From Hermodice carunculata (Eukaryota > Annelida > Polychaeta > Eunicida > Amphinomidae), in contig OZ026619.1 of NCBI GenBank assembly GCA_964020975.1, forward strand, positions 95,154,804-95,218,803: a DNA stretch of 64,000 nucleotides, written 5' to 3'. Positions 53,446-64,000 of this stretch are shown here, piece after piece. The notes below the pieces were generated by a model. It worked only from the letters and a program-made list of their open reading frames with translations, was not told the origin of the DNA and searched no databases. Made by a program: the position numbers and the translations under genes. Position 1 is the stretch's first letter. Every line of letters begins with the position of its first letter.

Positions 53446-53996
53446 ATGAACATATGCACAGTACAACAGAAGACCTGGTGTAATGTGGAGTAGAACTAGT
53501 AGTGAACATACAGCTACAACAGAGGACCTTATAGTGTGATGTGTATATTATATAACTAGTATTATGAACATACAGTACAACAGAGGACCTGGTGTGCTCA
53601 ATGTGTAGTAAAACCAGTATTATGAACATGTGTACATATATACAGTGCAACAGAGGACCTGGTATGATGTGTAGTATAACTAGCGAATTCTGAACATATG
53701 TACAGTACAACAGAAAACCTGGGCCCAGTTGCACCAAAGGGTCGCAAGAGATGCGTCTGGCATATCCTATGTTTATAGTTAACATAGGATACGTCGGACG
53801 TTTGTCCTATGTCCTTTTGGTGCAACTGAGCCCTGGTGTGATGTGGAGTCGAACTAGTAGTGAATGTACAGCTACAACAGAGGACCTTATCAGTGTAATG
53901 TGTATATTATATAAGTAGTATTATGAACATACAGTGCAACAGAGGACCTGGTGTGATGTGTACAGTATAACTAGAGGACCTGGTGTGGTGTATAGT
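53446..53996 (+). repeat. Array of the CAGAGGACCTGGTGTGATG repeat, about eight units, split by a MITE
   Basis: Units of roughly 65-75 bp (ACATACAGTACAACAGAGGA, CCTGGTGTGATGTGTAG, TATAACTAGTATTATGA) run in one direction. A sub-pattern of two alternating unit types repeats on either side of the MITE at 53,722-53,832 (GTGGAGT.GAACTAGTAGTGA then GGACCTTAT.AGTGT), so a higher-order duplication preceded the insertion. Confidence 0.85.
53722..53832. mobile_element. 111-bp MITE with TIR GGCCCAGTTGCACCAAA
   Basis: Left GGCCCAGTTGCACCAAAGG and right complement GGCTCAGTTGCACCAAAAGG. The target sequence CTG (possibly CTGG) is present on both sides (53,719-53,721 and 53,833-53,835), and removal restores the host repeat ACCTGGTGTG. 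The interior has a second palindrome (ATCCTATGTT..AACATAGGAT). Confidence 0.85.
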
Positions 53997-54331
53997 ATAA
54001 CAATCTACATACAGCATGCTGTGCCATGAGCAAATCACTGCTGATCCATGAATAGCTCTCCTAATCCAGCTGAGCTATGAGGGGAGCTGCCTATATGAAC
54101 TCATTATAAAATGTATTGTGCAGGTGAGTGGTCCACAGCTCTGGCCAAGAAATATAATATGTGTGTTTCCTTTTACATGTACATGATATGATCATGATAA
54201 TAGGGTAGGTAGTTTCCTATTACATGATATTATAAATTAGGATAGGTAGGACTTTTTTTCGTTCATGACCAATTTTTCTTTCGTACAAATTTTAGGGTAG
54301 GTTGGGATTTCAACTTCTTTTTTTTTTTTTT

Positions 54332-56444
54332 AGCTCAGCTGAGCTTTTAGGAGGGTGAGGCATCCGTCGTCCGTCGTCCTTTCGCAATTCACATTTTTGA
54401 CTTCTTCTCAAAAACTGTCAGCCAGATCCACTTCAGACTTGGTGGAGATGTGCCTTGGGTGTGTCTCTACCAAGTTTGTTCAAATGGTCACGGTCCAGCG
54501 ATTTTTGGATTTTTCATAATTTTTTTTTTTGTTCATTTTTGGGGGAAATCTTAAAAAATCTTCTCTGAAACCGCTCACCCAACTGCTTTGATATCACACA
54601 GGAATACTCCCTGGGACTCTGAGTCTTTAATTTGTTCACCAGGTGGCGCTGCAATTTTTTCTAATCTTTTATGAATTTTTGTGTTATATCTATTTTCGAC
54701 TTCTTCTCCAGAACCGTCACTCAGATTAAGCTGAAACATGGTGGACATGTTCCTTGTAGAAGGTCAAACAAACTTGTTCACAATGTGGGAATGCTGCAGA
54801 TTCCTGATTTTTAACAATTTTTTTCAAGTAACGTACTTACTGGTCAATGCAGCTTTCCTATTGATTACTATGGAAGTCAATGGGCATTCTAATGCTAATT
54901 CACATTTTCGACTAAAAATCACTTCTTCTCCAAAACCATCATCCAGATTTACTTCAAACTTGGTGGCAATGTACCTTGGGTGGGTTTCTACCAGTTTTGT
55001 TCAAATGGTCATGCGCCAGTAATTTTTGGGTTTTAAATGATTTGTTGTCGTTTTTTTGGACAAATCTTAAAAAATCTTCTCCGAAACCACTTACCCAATT
55101 GCTTTGATATCACACAGGAAGATACCTAGGGACTCCTTGTCGTTAATTTGTTCACCAGGTGGCGCTGCAATTTTTTTGTATTTTTTTATGACTTTTTGTG
55201 CGTTATAGCTATTTTGGACTTCTTCTCCAGAACCGTCACTCAGATTAAGCTAAAACATGGTGGATATTTTCCTTATGGAAGGGCCAAACAAAGTTGTTCA
55301 CTATGTGGGAATGCTGCAGATTCCTGATTTTTTTAATGATTTTTTTCAATTCGGCTCCTTTGCGGTAAATGCACCTTTCCTATTGATTACCATGCAAGTC
55401 AATGGGCATTCTAATGCTAATTTATATTTTCGACTTCTTTTCCAAAACCTTCATCCAGATTTACTTCAAACTTGGTGGGGATGTACCTTGGGTGGGTGTC
55501 TACCAGATTTGTTCCAATGAATTTTGGATTTTTTTGTGATTTTTTTTTTTTTTCAAAAATCTTTACAAAAGTTTTAATAGGAAAGTTTAACATGGGAATT
55601 TCTTGTAATGGTTATAACTTAAATAATTTTGGCCAGATTTACTTCAAACTTGGTGGGGATGTGCCTTGGGTGGATCTCTACCAAGTATGTTCAAATGGGC
55701 ATGCTCTATTGATTTTTGGAATTTTTTATGAATATTTTTGTTCTTTTTTGGGCAAACCTTAAAAACTCTTCTCCTCTGAAACCGCTCACCCAATTGCTTT
55801 GATATCGTATATAGACACTCCTAGGGATACTTTGTTCACCAGGTGGGGCTGCAATTTTTTAATGAAATTTTTGTAAGGTTTTGCTTTTTTTCACTTGTTC
55901 TCAGAACTGTCACTCAGATTAAGATGAAATGTGATGGATATGTTCTTGTGGAAGGGTCAAACAAAGTTGTTTACTAGGTGGCACTGCTTTGGATTTCTGA
56001 TTTTTTTAAGGATTTTCAATTCGGGTACTTATCATTCAATGCAGCTTTCCTATTGATTACTATGTAAGTCATTGGGCATTCTAATGCTAATTCACAGGAC
56101 AACTGACACGAAATATACTGTTTACTTGATAACTTGATATCTGTTTTGAGTTAGTACCGTGATGCTGCACATGTTAATTATTCTGTGTGAAGATCATGCT
56201 TAGACAGTACATGAACGACCTTGACCTCGTTTGTGGGGTCACAGTTCAACATACATGAATTTTACTCTTCATTATAACTTGAGAACTAGTCGAACCTTGA
56301 TGTTGCATGTGTTAGTGTTCTTCTATAAAGGTCAGAGTTACTCAGAACATGGGTGTCCTTGATCCTTTCCCAAGTTAATAGAGCTGCAAGTGTGATGAAT
56401 GTCAAGATCAGCTGAGCATGGGCTGTCCACACAGCCCTCTTGTT
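54332..56444 (+). repeat. R1 repeat family, plus-strand copy with both terminal motifs
   Basis: Starts with the palindrome AGCTCAGCTGAGCT (54,332-54,345) after poly-T and continues GGAGGGTGAGGCATCCGTCG. Three to four tandem units of about 550-570 bp follow (for example TGGTGGCAATGTACCTTGGG near 54,960 and similar phrases near 54,440, 55,470 and 55,650). The end is a perfect 7-bp hairpin GGGCTGT-CCAC-ACAGCCC (56,420-56,437) followed by TCTTGTT. No coding capacity. Confidence 0.78.
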
Positions 56445-57755
56445 AATAATTGAAGGTGACCTTCCATTTTAATGGTACAATATCATTATCCTTGCCAACA
56501 ACAACAAAAATTGCCAGTCTCTCATGGTATTGGTCTTTATTTGCAGTTGCTGTGCTAATGTAAATTGGAATTAAATTTGTTTCATACAAAATGAAAAAAA
56601 AAAAAAAAATTGATTAAGAAATCCCATGGGGCTAACACTGATAAAAGTTAAAGGTAGAGAGTGGATTGCTGAATTTCTTGACCATGTCTTAAAAAGTTCT
56701 GGGGTAGAGTATGTTTGAACAGGGTAGGTAGGGTAACCGGAAACAAAGGTATTTTTCTCTTTGGTCTCCCCCAAAATGTTTCAGGTGTGTGTGGAGGGGA
56801 GCGGGAGTGATCACTCCCCTTAAATGGCACAGCCTAGTTACAGTACGCCAGATGACCTGGTGTTGTTATTTAACAAGAAAACTATTATAGTAATGACCAT
56901 ACAGTACAGTGTTTTAGACAACCTGCGTGGTGTGTCATGTAACATACCATATTTACCCTTGTAAAAGTCGCATGCATTTTTAAGACCCAGATTTTTTTCC
57001 AAAGTATGGGGTGCGACTTTTGCTTCAGGTCAAGTTCTGAGAACAAGAATTGACAATCGTCAAATACGCTCATACGTCCAATGTAAAAGCCAAAAGCGAC
57101 CATTCAATGAAAGCATACCTGTTATTTATGAAAATCGCTAGTAAAATCCTATTTCCAGTGCATAACAGACCATATCATTGATTGTTGTATGTTTTGCTTT
57201 GTGTGTGCATGATATTTAATGTAAATAAAGTAAATTATAGGCATGGATTCACAGCAAAATAATCACAAAACTACGGTTAGACACGCATGTGGATAAACCG
57301 TCGCCATTTTTACCCAGCATGCATAGCGCTACTTCCTGAACGAAACTTGGGCGCTCTTCAGTAAATCTCTCGGCGATAAAGACCACAAAAACAGTCAATT
57401 ACAACGCAGACTTGTGAAATTTTTATCTGATTAGGCGGTAGAAAGATCTTATCAAACAGATTATAGCGATGACGAAAGATATGAGAGGATATTTTGCCGT
57501 AAATCTTGTGTCAATGACGGCAAAACGATGCGTTGGCACCTGTCTTAACCTTGGAGGAATTATGATACGATTAACCCTACCGCTACTTGTAAATAACGTA
57601 TAAAATAGGCAAGATATTAACATTTGAGGTGGCTTTAATTCATTTCATTCCGGACACATCTGTTTGAGCATAACGTAAAACAGCCTGTATTGCTGGTGTT
57701 ATTTCCCAATAAAAACGTGAAACCTGAAACAACTGTTCCTTGTAGAAAGGTAATA
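56445..57755. other. Intergenic, no gene recognised
   Basis: An inverted pair TAAAAGTCGCATGC / GTGCGACTTTTGC at about 56,959-57,025 looks like a small MITE relic. No coding signal. Confidence 0.4.
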
Positions 57756-57940
57756 CAGTGATACCTGTCTTGAGAGACCCCTCCAATGAGAGACTGCATA
57801 TCTTTTTTAGACCACTCTTTTAGGACATTGGGCTATCTTTTACATGTTATTGTATTTTAACGTCTAATGAAAAACCACCAGTTTTGCAAGACCACATTTG
57901 TACCTGCACTTCGGGTGGTCTCTCAAGATAGGGACCACTG
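57756..57940. mobile_element. MITE, 185 bp, pogo/Tc1-like TIR with TA target duplication
   Basis: Left CAGTGATACCTGTCTTGAGA and right complement CAGTGGTCCCTATCTTGAGA, with TA at 57,754-57,755 and 57,941-57,942. Related in its ends to the copies at 49,318 and 61,320. Confidence 0.82.
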
Positions 57941-57944
57941 TACA

Positions 57945-58330
57945 AAGTTGTTTTATAACTAGGTGGCAAACCGTGGCATTTCTTTGGATTCCTGACTTTT
58001 GATGAATTTTTCAACTTGGATGTAATATATCACTAAATGCATGCATTCTCATAGATAAATATATGTGTAGGTCAATGGGCAATCTCATTGTGATTCATAT
58101 TTTCAGCTTTTCCAAAACCTTGCAATGGCCAGATGTGTTCCAGACTTGTTGGCAATGGACTTGGTTTGGGTCTCTATCAAATTTGTACTTTCCACCAATT
58201 TTGCATTGTTAATCTAAACATGGTCTTATCACAGACCTGTAGTTCTGGATCCAAATCCACCACTCAGATAAGCACAGCTCACACAACCCTCTAGTTTCTT
58301 TGAACCCACTGGCCAAATTGCTTCATAATT
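57945..58330 (+). repeat. R1 repeat fragment just upstream of the SET-domain exon
   Basis: Diverged R1 phrases: AAGTTGTTTTATAACTAGGTGG, GGATTCCTGACTTTTGATGA, CCAAAACCTTGCAATGGCCAG and an end near CTCACACAACCCTCTAG that resembles the 3' hairpin. More worn than the other copies. Confidence 0.55.
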
Positions 58331-58449
58331 ATACAGCTCTCGGCACTTTTTGGTACCCATACACCTTTATAATAATTTCTTGTCCAGCTGGCTATAACCC
58401 AGATGTATTAAAGTCAATGTATTATTTTTCCTTTTGTTTCACTTTGTAG

Positions 58450-58543
58450 ATGGCAGAATTGAAGCCAAAAGAAATGGCTGAGATGGCCATCAGAAAAAAT
58501 GAAGATCCAGATGGATTTATAGTTGATATTATTCCACCCAAAG
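58450..58543 (+). CDS. KMT5A-like exon 1 of those visible
   Basis: 94 bp coding 31 residues plus one base (MAELKPKEMAEMAIRKNEDP to IIPPK, phase 1 end). It is preceded by a polypyrimidine tract and TTTGTAG, so position 58,450 is an acceptor as well as an ATG; the donor is AAAG|GTAACT. Confidence 0.8.
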
Positions 58544-60822
58544 GTAACTATATATTATATGTCTGTTTCAAGTCAATTCACTTTAGATGCGCTGTCTATT
58601 TACATGTAAAAAAAAAAAATTGTTTGCGTCTATTAATTCTTTCAGTGCCAATCGGGACTTAAGTGTAACATAACTTTTAAGACAAACTGCTCCAAATCAT
58701 AGTCAAGATCCTAGATTCATACTGCTTGCAAAAAGACCCTAATTTTCATTCAAGTACCAACATGCCCAAATCCAGAGAATATAATGGTCTAGGTTAACAG
58801 CTTTCCTTCGTGTGCATTGTGCCCAAAGTGTGGCGAGGAAAGTTGTTGACTCAGTCCGAAACTTGACAGTGAAAGAGTTAATTGGGGCTGTCATTCATAA
58901 GAATATCAGGATCAACAGATGGTTCAATTATTGTTTGGAAAGTTTTGTGTATGCAAAATGCAATTGGATAGAAAGAGTACATGATGGAGTTTTCCCCAGA
59001 GCCTTATGCCTGCAGCCTTAGAATTCTAGGGTCGAACAGCAAATACTTACATAAGGTAGTACAATATGTCTCTCCATTGTAAAAAATAGGATGTTAGGGC
59101 TGTAATTATCAGTCAATTGTTAGCATATGCTCCTCGATCGCGCCATGACCACGGAGCAGATCTTGTAACTCATTGTAAGGTCCTGATTTCTCACCATAGC
59201 GATCAGTAAAATTGAGCTGTTTGTCTGTAGAAACTTGTTAACCACAAACTATGCAGGACTTCTTGGTACTGGGTGTTAACAAAATCCTTGTGCTACTTTT
59301 ATGTGGCGTTGTCATCTTTCAACAGTCTGTCAACAGACAACACGTTGGTTTGTTTTGGTGTCAAGGGTTTGTGCTTTCACCATGTTGCATGCTACCTTGA
59401 CCTCTTAATCCGCGAAGCGCCATCAAGATACAAGCACGCCATCTGAAGACAGCACCACGAAGCGTGCGGTCATTAAAAGTCCTTTTCTTCACGAAAAATG
59501 ACTCGCTCGTTTTAGCTCTAACCTATGATCGCCCTCAGACCAATTAATTTAGTAAAAATATCTTTATTCTCAGTCACAACAATGACATTTGTTATAAGTC
59601 AATACATTAAAATGTTATACTGAAGACTACTTAAGAAAACGACTTCAGAAAGTCTACATGTACCTGGGAAACACTTCACTTGCGATTGGTAAAGGGTGGA
59701 CTTCAAGTCAAAGGTCACTTAAGGCTCACTTCTGTTTGCGAATCTTATGAGTGCATGACCTTGAGGTTAATGGTCAGTGTCACCAGACTGTATGCTGAAA
59801 AGTTGGATTTTGTGAAATATGACTTTATGACTATTGTGTGTGTGTGTGTGGGGGGGGTGTAGTTAGCATTAGCGGCAACTTGTTAACCATGTATTGGCTA
59901 ATTCTCAATGTGAAAGCAACTAGATTGAGTTTGGGTAAATCCAAACAGTAAACAGTGAATAAAACGAACATGTATATGGGGTTAAATTTACAGTTCTGTG
60001 TTGAATTAAACCCAATTGCATGACTGTATCAGAAGATGGCACCAGTTTCCCTTTACTGTCAATCATCCAAGAATTAATCTCCCAAGTTCTGACTGTAACA
60101 TATTGTAAAAGTTACATTTGCACATGACAATTCACTTTGATTGCAGGCAGGGGAGTTAGGGCTGTGAAGAAATTCAGAAAGGGCGAATTTTTAATGCTCT
60201 ACTCTGGCCAACTGATCTCAGAGGAAGAGGGAGAAAAGAGGGAGAATGAGTCTGACAGTGTATTTAGATATTTCTTTCACCATAAAGGAAAGGGATATTG
60301 GTAAGTAATAGCTCCTCCCATCTGTCACATTAATTAATATAATTTATGTAATATAAACATCTGGTTAACATATGCAAGGTGTGTATCAACATGTATTCCA
60401 CTTTGTTGATGCTCCAAATGGTAAAAATATGTGAAATAGAATACATTGTGTGTCAACTTATAGCACGTAAATACCATAGTATGGGGTTTGAGTTTTAATG
60501 CACAAACAACAAATCAATGATCCGTACACTACATATAAATATCCAGTTAGGCCTACAAGGTATTGACAACCTTAGTATCCCAATACCAAAAAGTATTAAG
60601 GTCTTAAGAAAAAGAAGGGGCATACATAGATTTCAAGTAATTTTTATAATATTGCATGTGATTTAATGACATCTCTGAACATTGATAATATGATGTCCAT
60701 GTATGATTTGAATACTGACACCACTGAATGCATGATATATCATGACAATAAAAATGAACTTGTTTGTTAACAGTCAAGCCCATTGGTCAACTAATATTTT
60801 TTTACTCCCCCCCAAAAAAAAA

Positions 60823-60890
<68 letters not shown>

Positions 60891-63800
60891 TTTTATTATA
60901 TATATTATATATAGTTAAACAGATGAAGAAAAAAAAAGACACCAGACTGAAACCATACCAGTGTACTCATGATAACAGTGGACTGCAACCATACCAGCTA
61001 GCATACACTTTGTCATGAAGGATTAAATGCCAGAGGCTCCTGTCACATAAAAACACAGGACTGAAACCATACCTGGCAGTGTACTCTTGATATCAACATA
61101 GCACTGTTTTTTATTTGCACATAGAAACCACAGGACTGCAACCATACCAGTGTGAAACCATACTAGCCAGTGTACACTTTGTCATATAGCACACTGTATT
61201 AAATGTCAGAGGTTCATTTGAATCATTATTTGTTGTGTTTTTCCTTGTTTCCATTTGGTACAGTACTGACAATTCCATTTTTATAATCATTGGCTGTATG
61301 AGGCTTGTGGAATTTAGTACAGTGGTCCCCCTCTTGAAAGGCCACCCCCTCTTGAGAGGGTTATTCTACATGCAGCAAGTGTAGCCTTTGCATTATATTG
61401 GCGCCATCTACAAAGGCCACCCCTCTTATAAGGCCACATTTCTGGTGCATCTGGGGTGGCCTTACAAGAGGGGGATCACTGTACATACTAAATTTGGTTA
61501 CAAGCCTCCTAGCTGTTGATCTTTTTTGGCTGCCTGCAACAGGAAACAAGAATTTTTTACCCAACTGAATTAAGAAAAATAAAATCCTGCCTCCTGTTGA
61601 GATTTTTTAAGACCATGTAAAAAGAACCCAAGAATTTTTTAAGGGTGGCCTAATCTAGTAAATTGAAACAGTAATACATGTATATTGCTGGGAGAGGTTT
61701 CTGTGTTACCCTGCCTGGGCTTTCAGGAGATCAATCTAATTTGTCCTTCCATTTTTATATGCAGTATTGACGCTACAGAGGAGCCAACTGCTGGACCCTC
61801 CTTGGGTCGACTTGTGAACCATGGCACTGGGAAAATACAGAATTGTGCTATGAGATGCATAGAATCTAGAAAAGTGCCATACTTGTGCCTGTTTGCTACA
61901 AAGCATATAAATCCTGGAGATGAGCTGCTCTATGATTACGGTCGCACTGAATTGCCGTGGATATCAAATGTAAGTCTGACAAATGAGTATGCTTTTAGTT
62001 TAGTGATACATTTAATTCAGTTATAAATGAAGCTTGATTCCCTAGGCCTATACAAATGCAATAAGGTGTTAAGGAATATTTGTTCCCCCGAATATTTGTT
62101 CTCCCAGGGGAACGAATATTTGTTCCCAGCCACAAATATTTGTCCCCCCTCCAACATATGGGGAACTAATATTCGGCAAATAATTGTTCCCATCTATGAA
62201 TATGTACCCTATGCTACAACTGGAAATAAATTATGTAAGGTTACTTGTAGTTATATTTTTCCAGTCAGATTTCATTAAAAAATTCTATATTTTCATGAAA
62301 AAATTCTACATTAAAAATGATTGAAAATATACAATTGTAAGTTTTATCCAAAACTGCCAACCATATGATCTTCAAACATGGTTATATTTCTCTAAACACA
62401 CATACAAGTTAATTCAGCTTGCTACAAAGCTCAAATATTATTTAAGTCTGCCTCAAGTCCACTTAATAGTGATACTATATGCAGTCTCAGTAGTATACAC
62501 ATGGAAAAAAAATAACTGAAAATACACAGTGTATGATGGGGGAACAAATATTCCCGAATATTTGTTCCTAGGGGGAACGAATATTTGTTCCCGGGGGAAC
62601 CAATATTGGGGGGGGGGGGGGACCGGATATTCTCTGACATCGGCATCAGCATTTTTCTCCCATGCCCCAAAGTTATCCTTTTGCATTTTACTTCATTATG
62701 AAGGACGGACATGTACCTTTTCAAGTCAATGTTTATGGTATGTAACAATTAATAAATGTTACATGCAGTATTGGAGTATATATCTTGCATAGGAATTAGA
62801 AGTAGTTTGCTGCTTGAAATAGCTGTGAATTGGAACATCATCGTGCATCTATGTTTTAGAGCTCATGTCCAGAGCTGTATGGTGCAACTTCCAATTTTGA
62901 TGGAAGAAAATCGCAACATTGTTCATTAGTTCTGAAAACATTCAAGTTAATGTTATATTGCATGCCCATGAATTAAAAAGCAAGAGCAGCAGTTATTTGA
63001 ATAGGATGTTCATCATGCAGCCCTGAAACTGTATACTGGCATGACTTATGGTAGCTGCATTCATTCTGCTGGGAGTAACACACAATACACAAGTCACAGA
63101 ATACAGCAGAAGCGAGGACTCTATCAGAATGTCCAGTATTTATGCGAACTTGCTTGTACACAAGTACTGGTTAATTCACAGATACAAAGAGAGGACCTGA
63201 AAGTGACAATTGTTTATCATATGTCACCTGCCCTTTGAGGACTTAACAATGTATATTTATAAACAAAGTAATAGAATTTTGTATACAGATGCATTGAAGA
63301 TCATGTTTGTTCTTTTGTTTTGGTGAGGTTAGCACAGCCAAAATAAAACAAAAAAGTCCACAACAAGTGTCACAAACACAATCTTGTATGCAGAAATGAG
63401 ATGCTATAAGTGTGCATGACTGCAGGTGGGGTAATTGTGACCACCACCCTTTAATTATACCACCCTCCTACCGAACCGTAGGCGGGGCATGCAGTAATCA
63501 CTTTTTCTGTTCGTGCATCCACCATTCATGTTCAGGCACACAGGTGCATAAGGACATAAGGGTGTGTCATGTACCAAAAATAGGTCATTAGGTCAAGTAT
63601 CTGGGTCACTGATATATCCTTGCAAAATCCTGTCAGGGCTATAATTCCTATACTATTTAACTTGGTTTCATGAAACCTCACACAATTGTTTGCAATGATT
63701 AACATTATTTGATTAATTAGGGTGGAAAAATAATAATCTGCCAAGTGTATGGGCATGATATGGGCCAGATGTTACATTTAGTACAGGTGTTACATGCATG

Positions 63801-64000
63801 TACATGTATATTTTTGTCCTGGGTGCTGGGCGGGCTCAATTGTGTTTATTTGCAGTACTGTTTTATACATTTTTTTTTTTTTTGTATCACCAGCAGAATT
63901 CTAACACAAAGAAGCAAGTGCTGAAAAAGTCATCAAAGAAACCAAGGAACAGATCTTGTCAGAAATCTGCACATCAGAAGTCCCATATTCAGCATAACCA
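58450..64000 (+). CDS. KMT5A (SET8/PR-Set7)-like lysine methyltransferase gene, four exons, 3' end outside window
   Basis: Joined exons 58,450-58,543, 60,147-60,300, 61,765-61,969 and 63,894-64,000 keep one frame with GT..AG borders. The protein runs MAELKPKEMAEMAIRKN.., the pre-SET turn PPKGRGVRAVKKFRKGEF, LYSGQLISEEEGEKRE, FFHHKGKGYCIDATEE, GRLVNHG (NH of the cofactor pocket), VPYLCLFATKHINPGDELL and LYDYG (catalytic Tyr pair). KMT5A enzymes put one methyl group on H4K20 using S-adenosylmethionine. The SET core of about 150 residues is complete; KMT5A normally ends soon after it, but here a Lys/Ser-rich exon follows and is still open at the edge. The ATG coincides with an acceptor site, so upstream coding or leader exons may exist. 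It could be one of the KMT5A-A-like paralogues rather than the orthologue. Confidence 0.85.
60147..60300 (+). CDS. KMT5A-like exon 2, first half of SET domain
   Basis: 154 bp with acceptor TTGATTGCAG and donor TTG|GTAAGT. It codes GRGVRAVKKFRKGEFLML..GYC, which includes the GxG-type S-adenosylmethionine turn (KGRGV, split by the intron) and the LYSGQLI strand. Confidence 0.88.
60824..60889. repeat. (CA)33 microsatellite in intron 2
   Basis: 66 bp of uninterrupted CA in the intron between exons 2 and 3. Just downstream (60,950-61,180) the phrase ACTGCAACCATACCAG recurs about five times. Confidence 0.95.
61320..61481. mobile_element. MITE, 162 bp, CAGTGGTCCCCCTCTT family, in intron 2
   Basis: Left CAGTGGTCCCCCTCTTGAAA and right complement CAGTGATCCCCCTCTTGTAA, with TA on both sides (61,318-61,319 and 61,482-61,483). 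It lies about 280 bp upstream of exon 3. Confidence 0.85.
61765..61969 (+). CDS. KMT5A-like exon 3, catalytic half of SET domain
   Basis: 205 bp with acceptor TTTATATGCAG and donor AAAT|GTAAGT, ending in phase 0. It codes CIDATEEPTAGPSLGRLVNH, then CIESRKVPYLCLFATKHINP and GDELLYDYGRTELPW, holding the NH and YDYG motifs that build the active site. Confidence 0.9.
62064..62630. repeat. Two clusters of GGGAAC-AATATT-GTTCCC palindromes in intron 3
   Basis: Variants of GGGAACGAATATTTGTTCCC occur three to four times at 62,074-62,150 and again at 62,537-62,610, where a poly-G run follows. Each is a near-perfect 20-bp palindrome. The two clusters may be the ends of one foldback element of about 560 bp. 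Confidence 0.6.
63894..64000 (+). CDS. KMT5A-like exon 4 (partial), basic tail, NAGNAG acceptor
   Basis: The acceptor is a poly-T tract followed by ATCACCAGCAG. Both AGs can serve, giving a start at 63,894 (with Gln) or 63,897. The frame is open to the window end and is rich in Lys, Ser and Gln (KKQVLKKSSKKPRNRS), likely disordered. Similarity to known proteins is not evident. Confidence 0.65.

Noticed and set aside
54050-54100. Possible tRNA on the minus strand (TAGCTCAGCTGGATTAG box A-like)
   Set aside because: No box B or acceptor stem follows; too short to call.

Overview
The window is eukaryotic. It is almost certainly from a marine invertebrate animal, most likely a deuterostome (echinoderm, hemichordate or cephalochordate), but I cannot resolve the phylum. 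The grounds are AT-rich, repeat-dense DNA; spliced exons with GT..AG borders; LINE, BEL/Pao, Crypton-like, Helitron-like and Polinton-like elements together; tRNA-derived SINE sequences; and scattered TAGGCCTA-type motifs. About 90% of the window is intergenic or intronic repeat-rich DNA. The only clear host gene is at the right end.

Layout. 1-1,890: a minus-strand LINE whose reverse transcriptase runs off the left edge. About 1,970-11,115: a strikingly GC-rich, CpG-rich block that is a decayed Polinton/Maverick-like (adintovirus-like) DNA element. Its recognisable parts are a protein-VI-like peptide, a penton-like minor capsid gene, a packaging ATPase, a zinc-ribbon plus phospholipase A2 protein, a retrovirus-type integrase, and an unusual replication block with family B polymerase, SF1 helicase and HNH regions. 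11,116-12,990: a second, different LINE cut off at the junction. 14,000-23,200: minisatellites, a hairpin-ended repeat family ('R1'), Helitron-like elements with a 145-bp internal satellite, and a BEL/Pao integrase fossil. 24,500-30,110: BEL/Pao gag/protease fossil carrying a nearly intact 4.3-kb LINE. 30,460-31,556: a Crypton/DUF3504-like pseudogene. 31,612-35,419: a long R1 copy with a perfect 13-bp terminal hairpin. 35,430-36,540: BEL/Pao reverse-transcriptase fossil. 36,540-58,300: tandem repeats, a 128-bp GT microsatellite, many small inverted-repeat transposons (several with clear target duplications), a segmental tandem duplication with a SINE in one copy, a RecQ-like helicase fragment and another R1 copy.

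58,450-64,000 (plus strand): four exons of a SET-domain lysine methyltransferase of the KMT5A (SET8/PR-Set7) type, with consistent splice phases, a complete SET core and a basic C-terminal exon still open at the window edge.

The most interesting content is (i) the GC-rich Polinton-like element with its polymerase/helicase/HNH block, (ii) two repeat families with terminal hairpins, one with a textbook Helitron 3' end (hairpin, then CTAG) and the other of unclear class, and (iii) the spread of perfect DR1 nuclear-receptor motifs and POU octamers by these repeats. All homology calls are from reading translations and motifs; no database search was possible.
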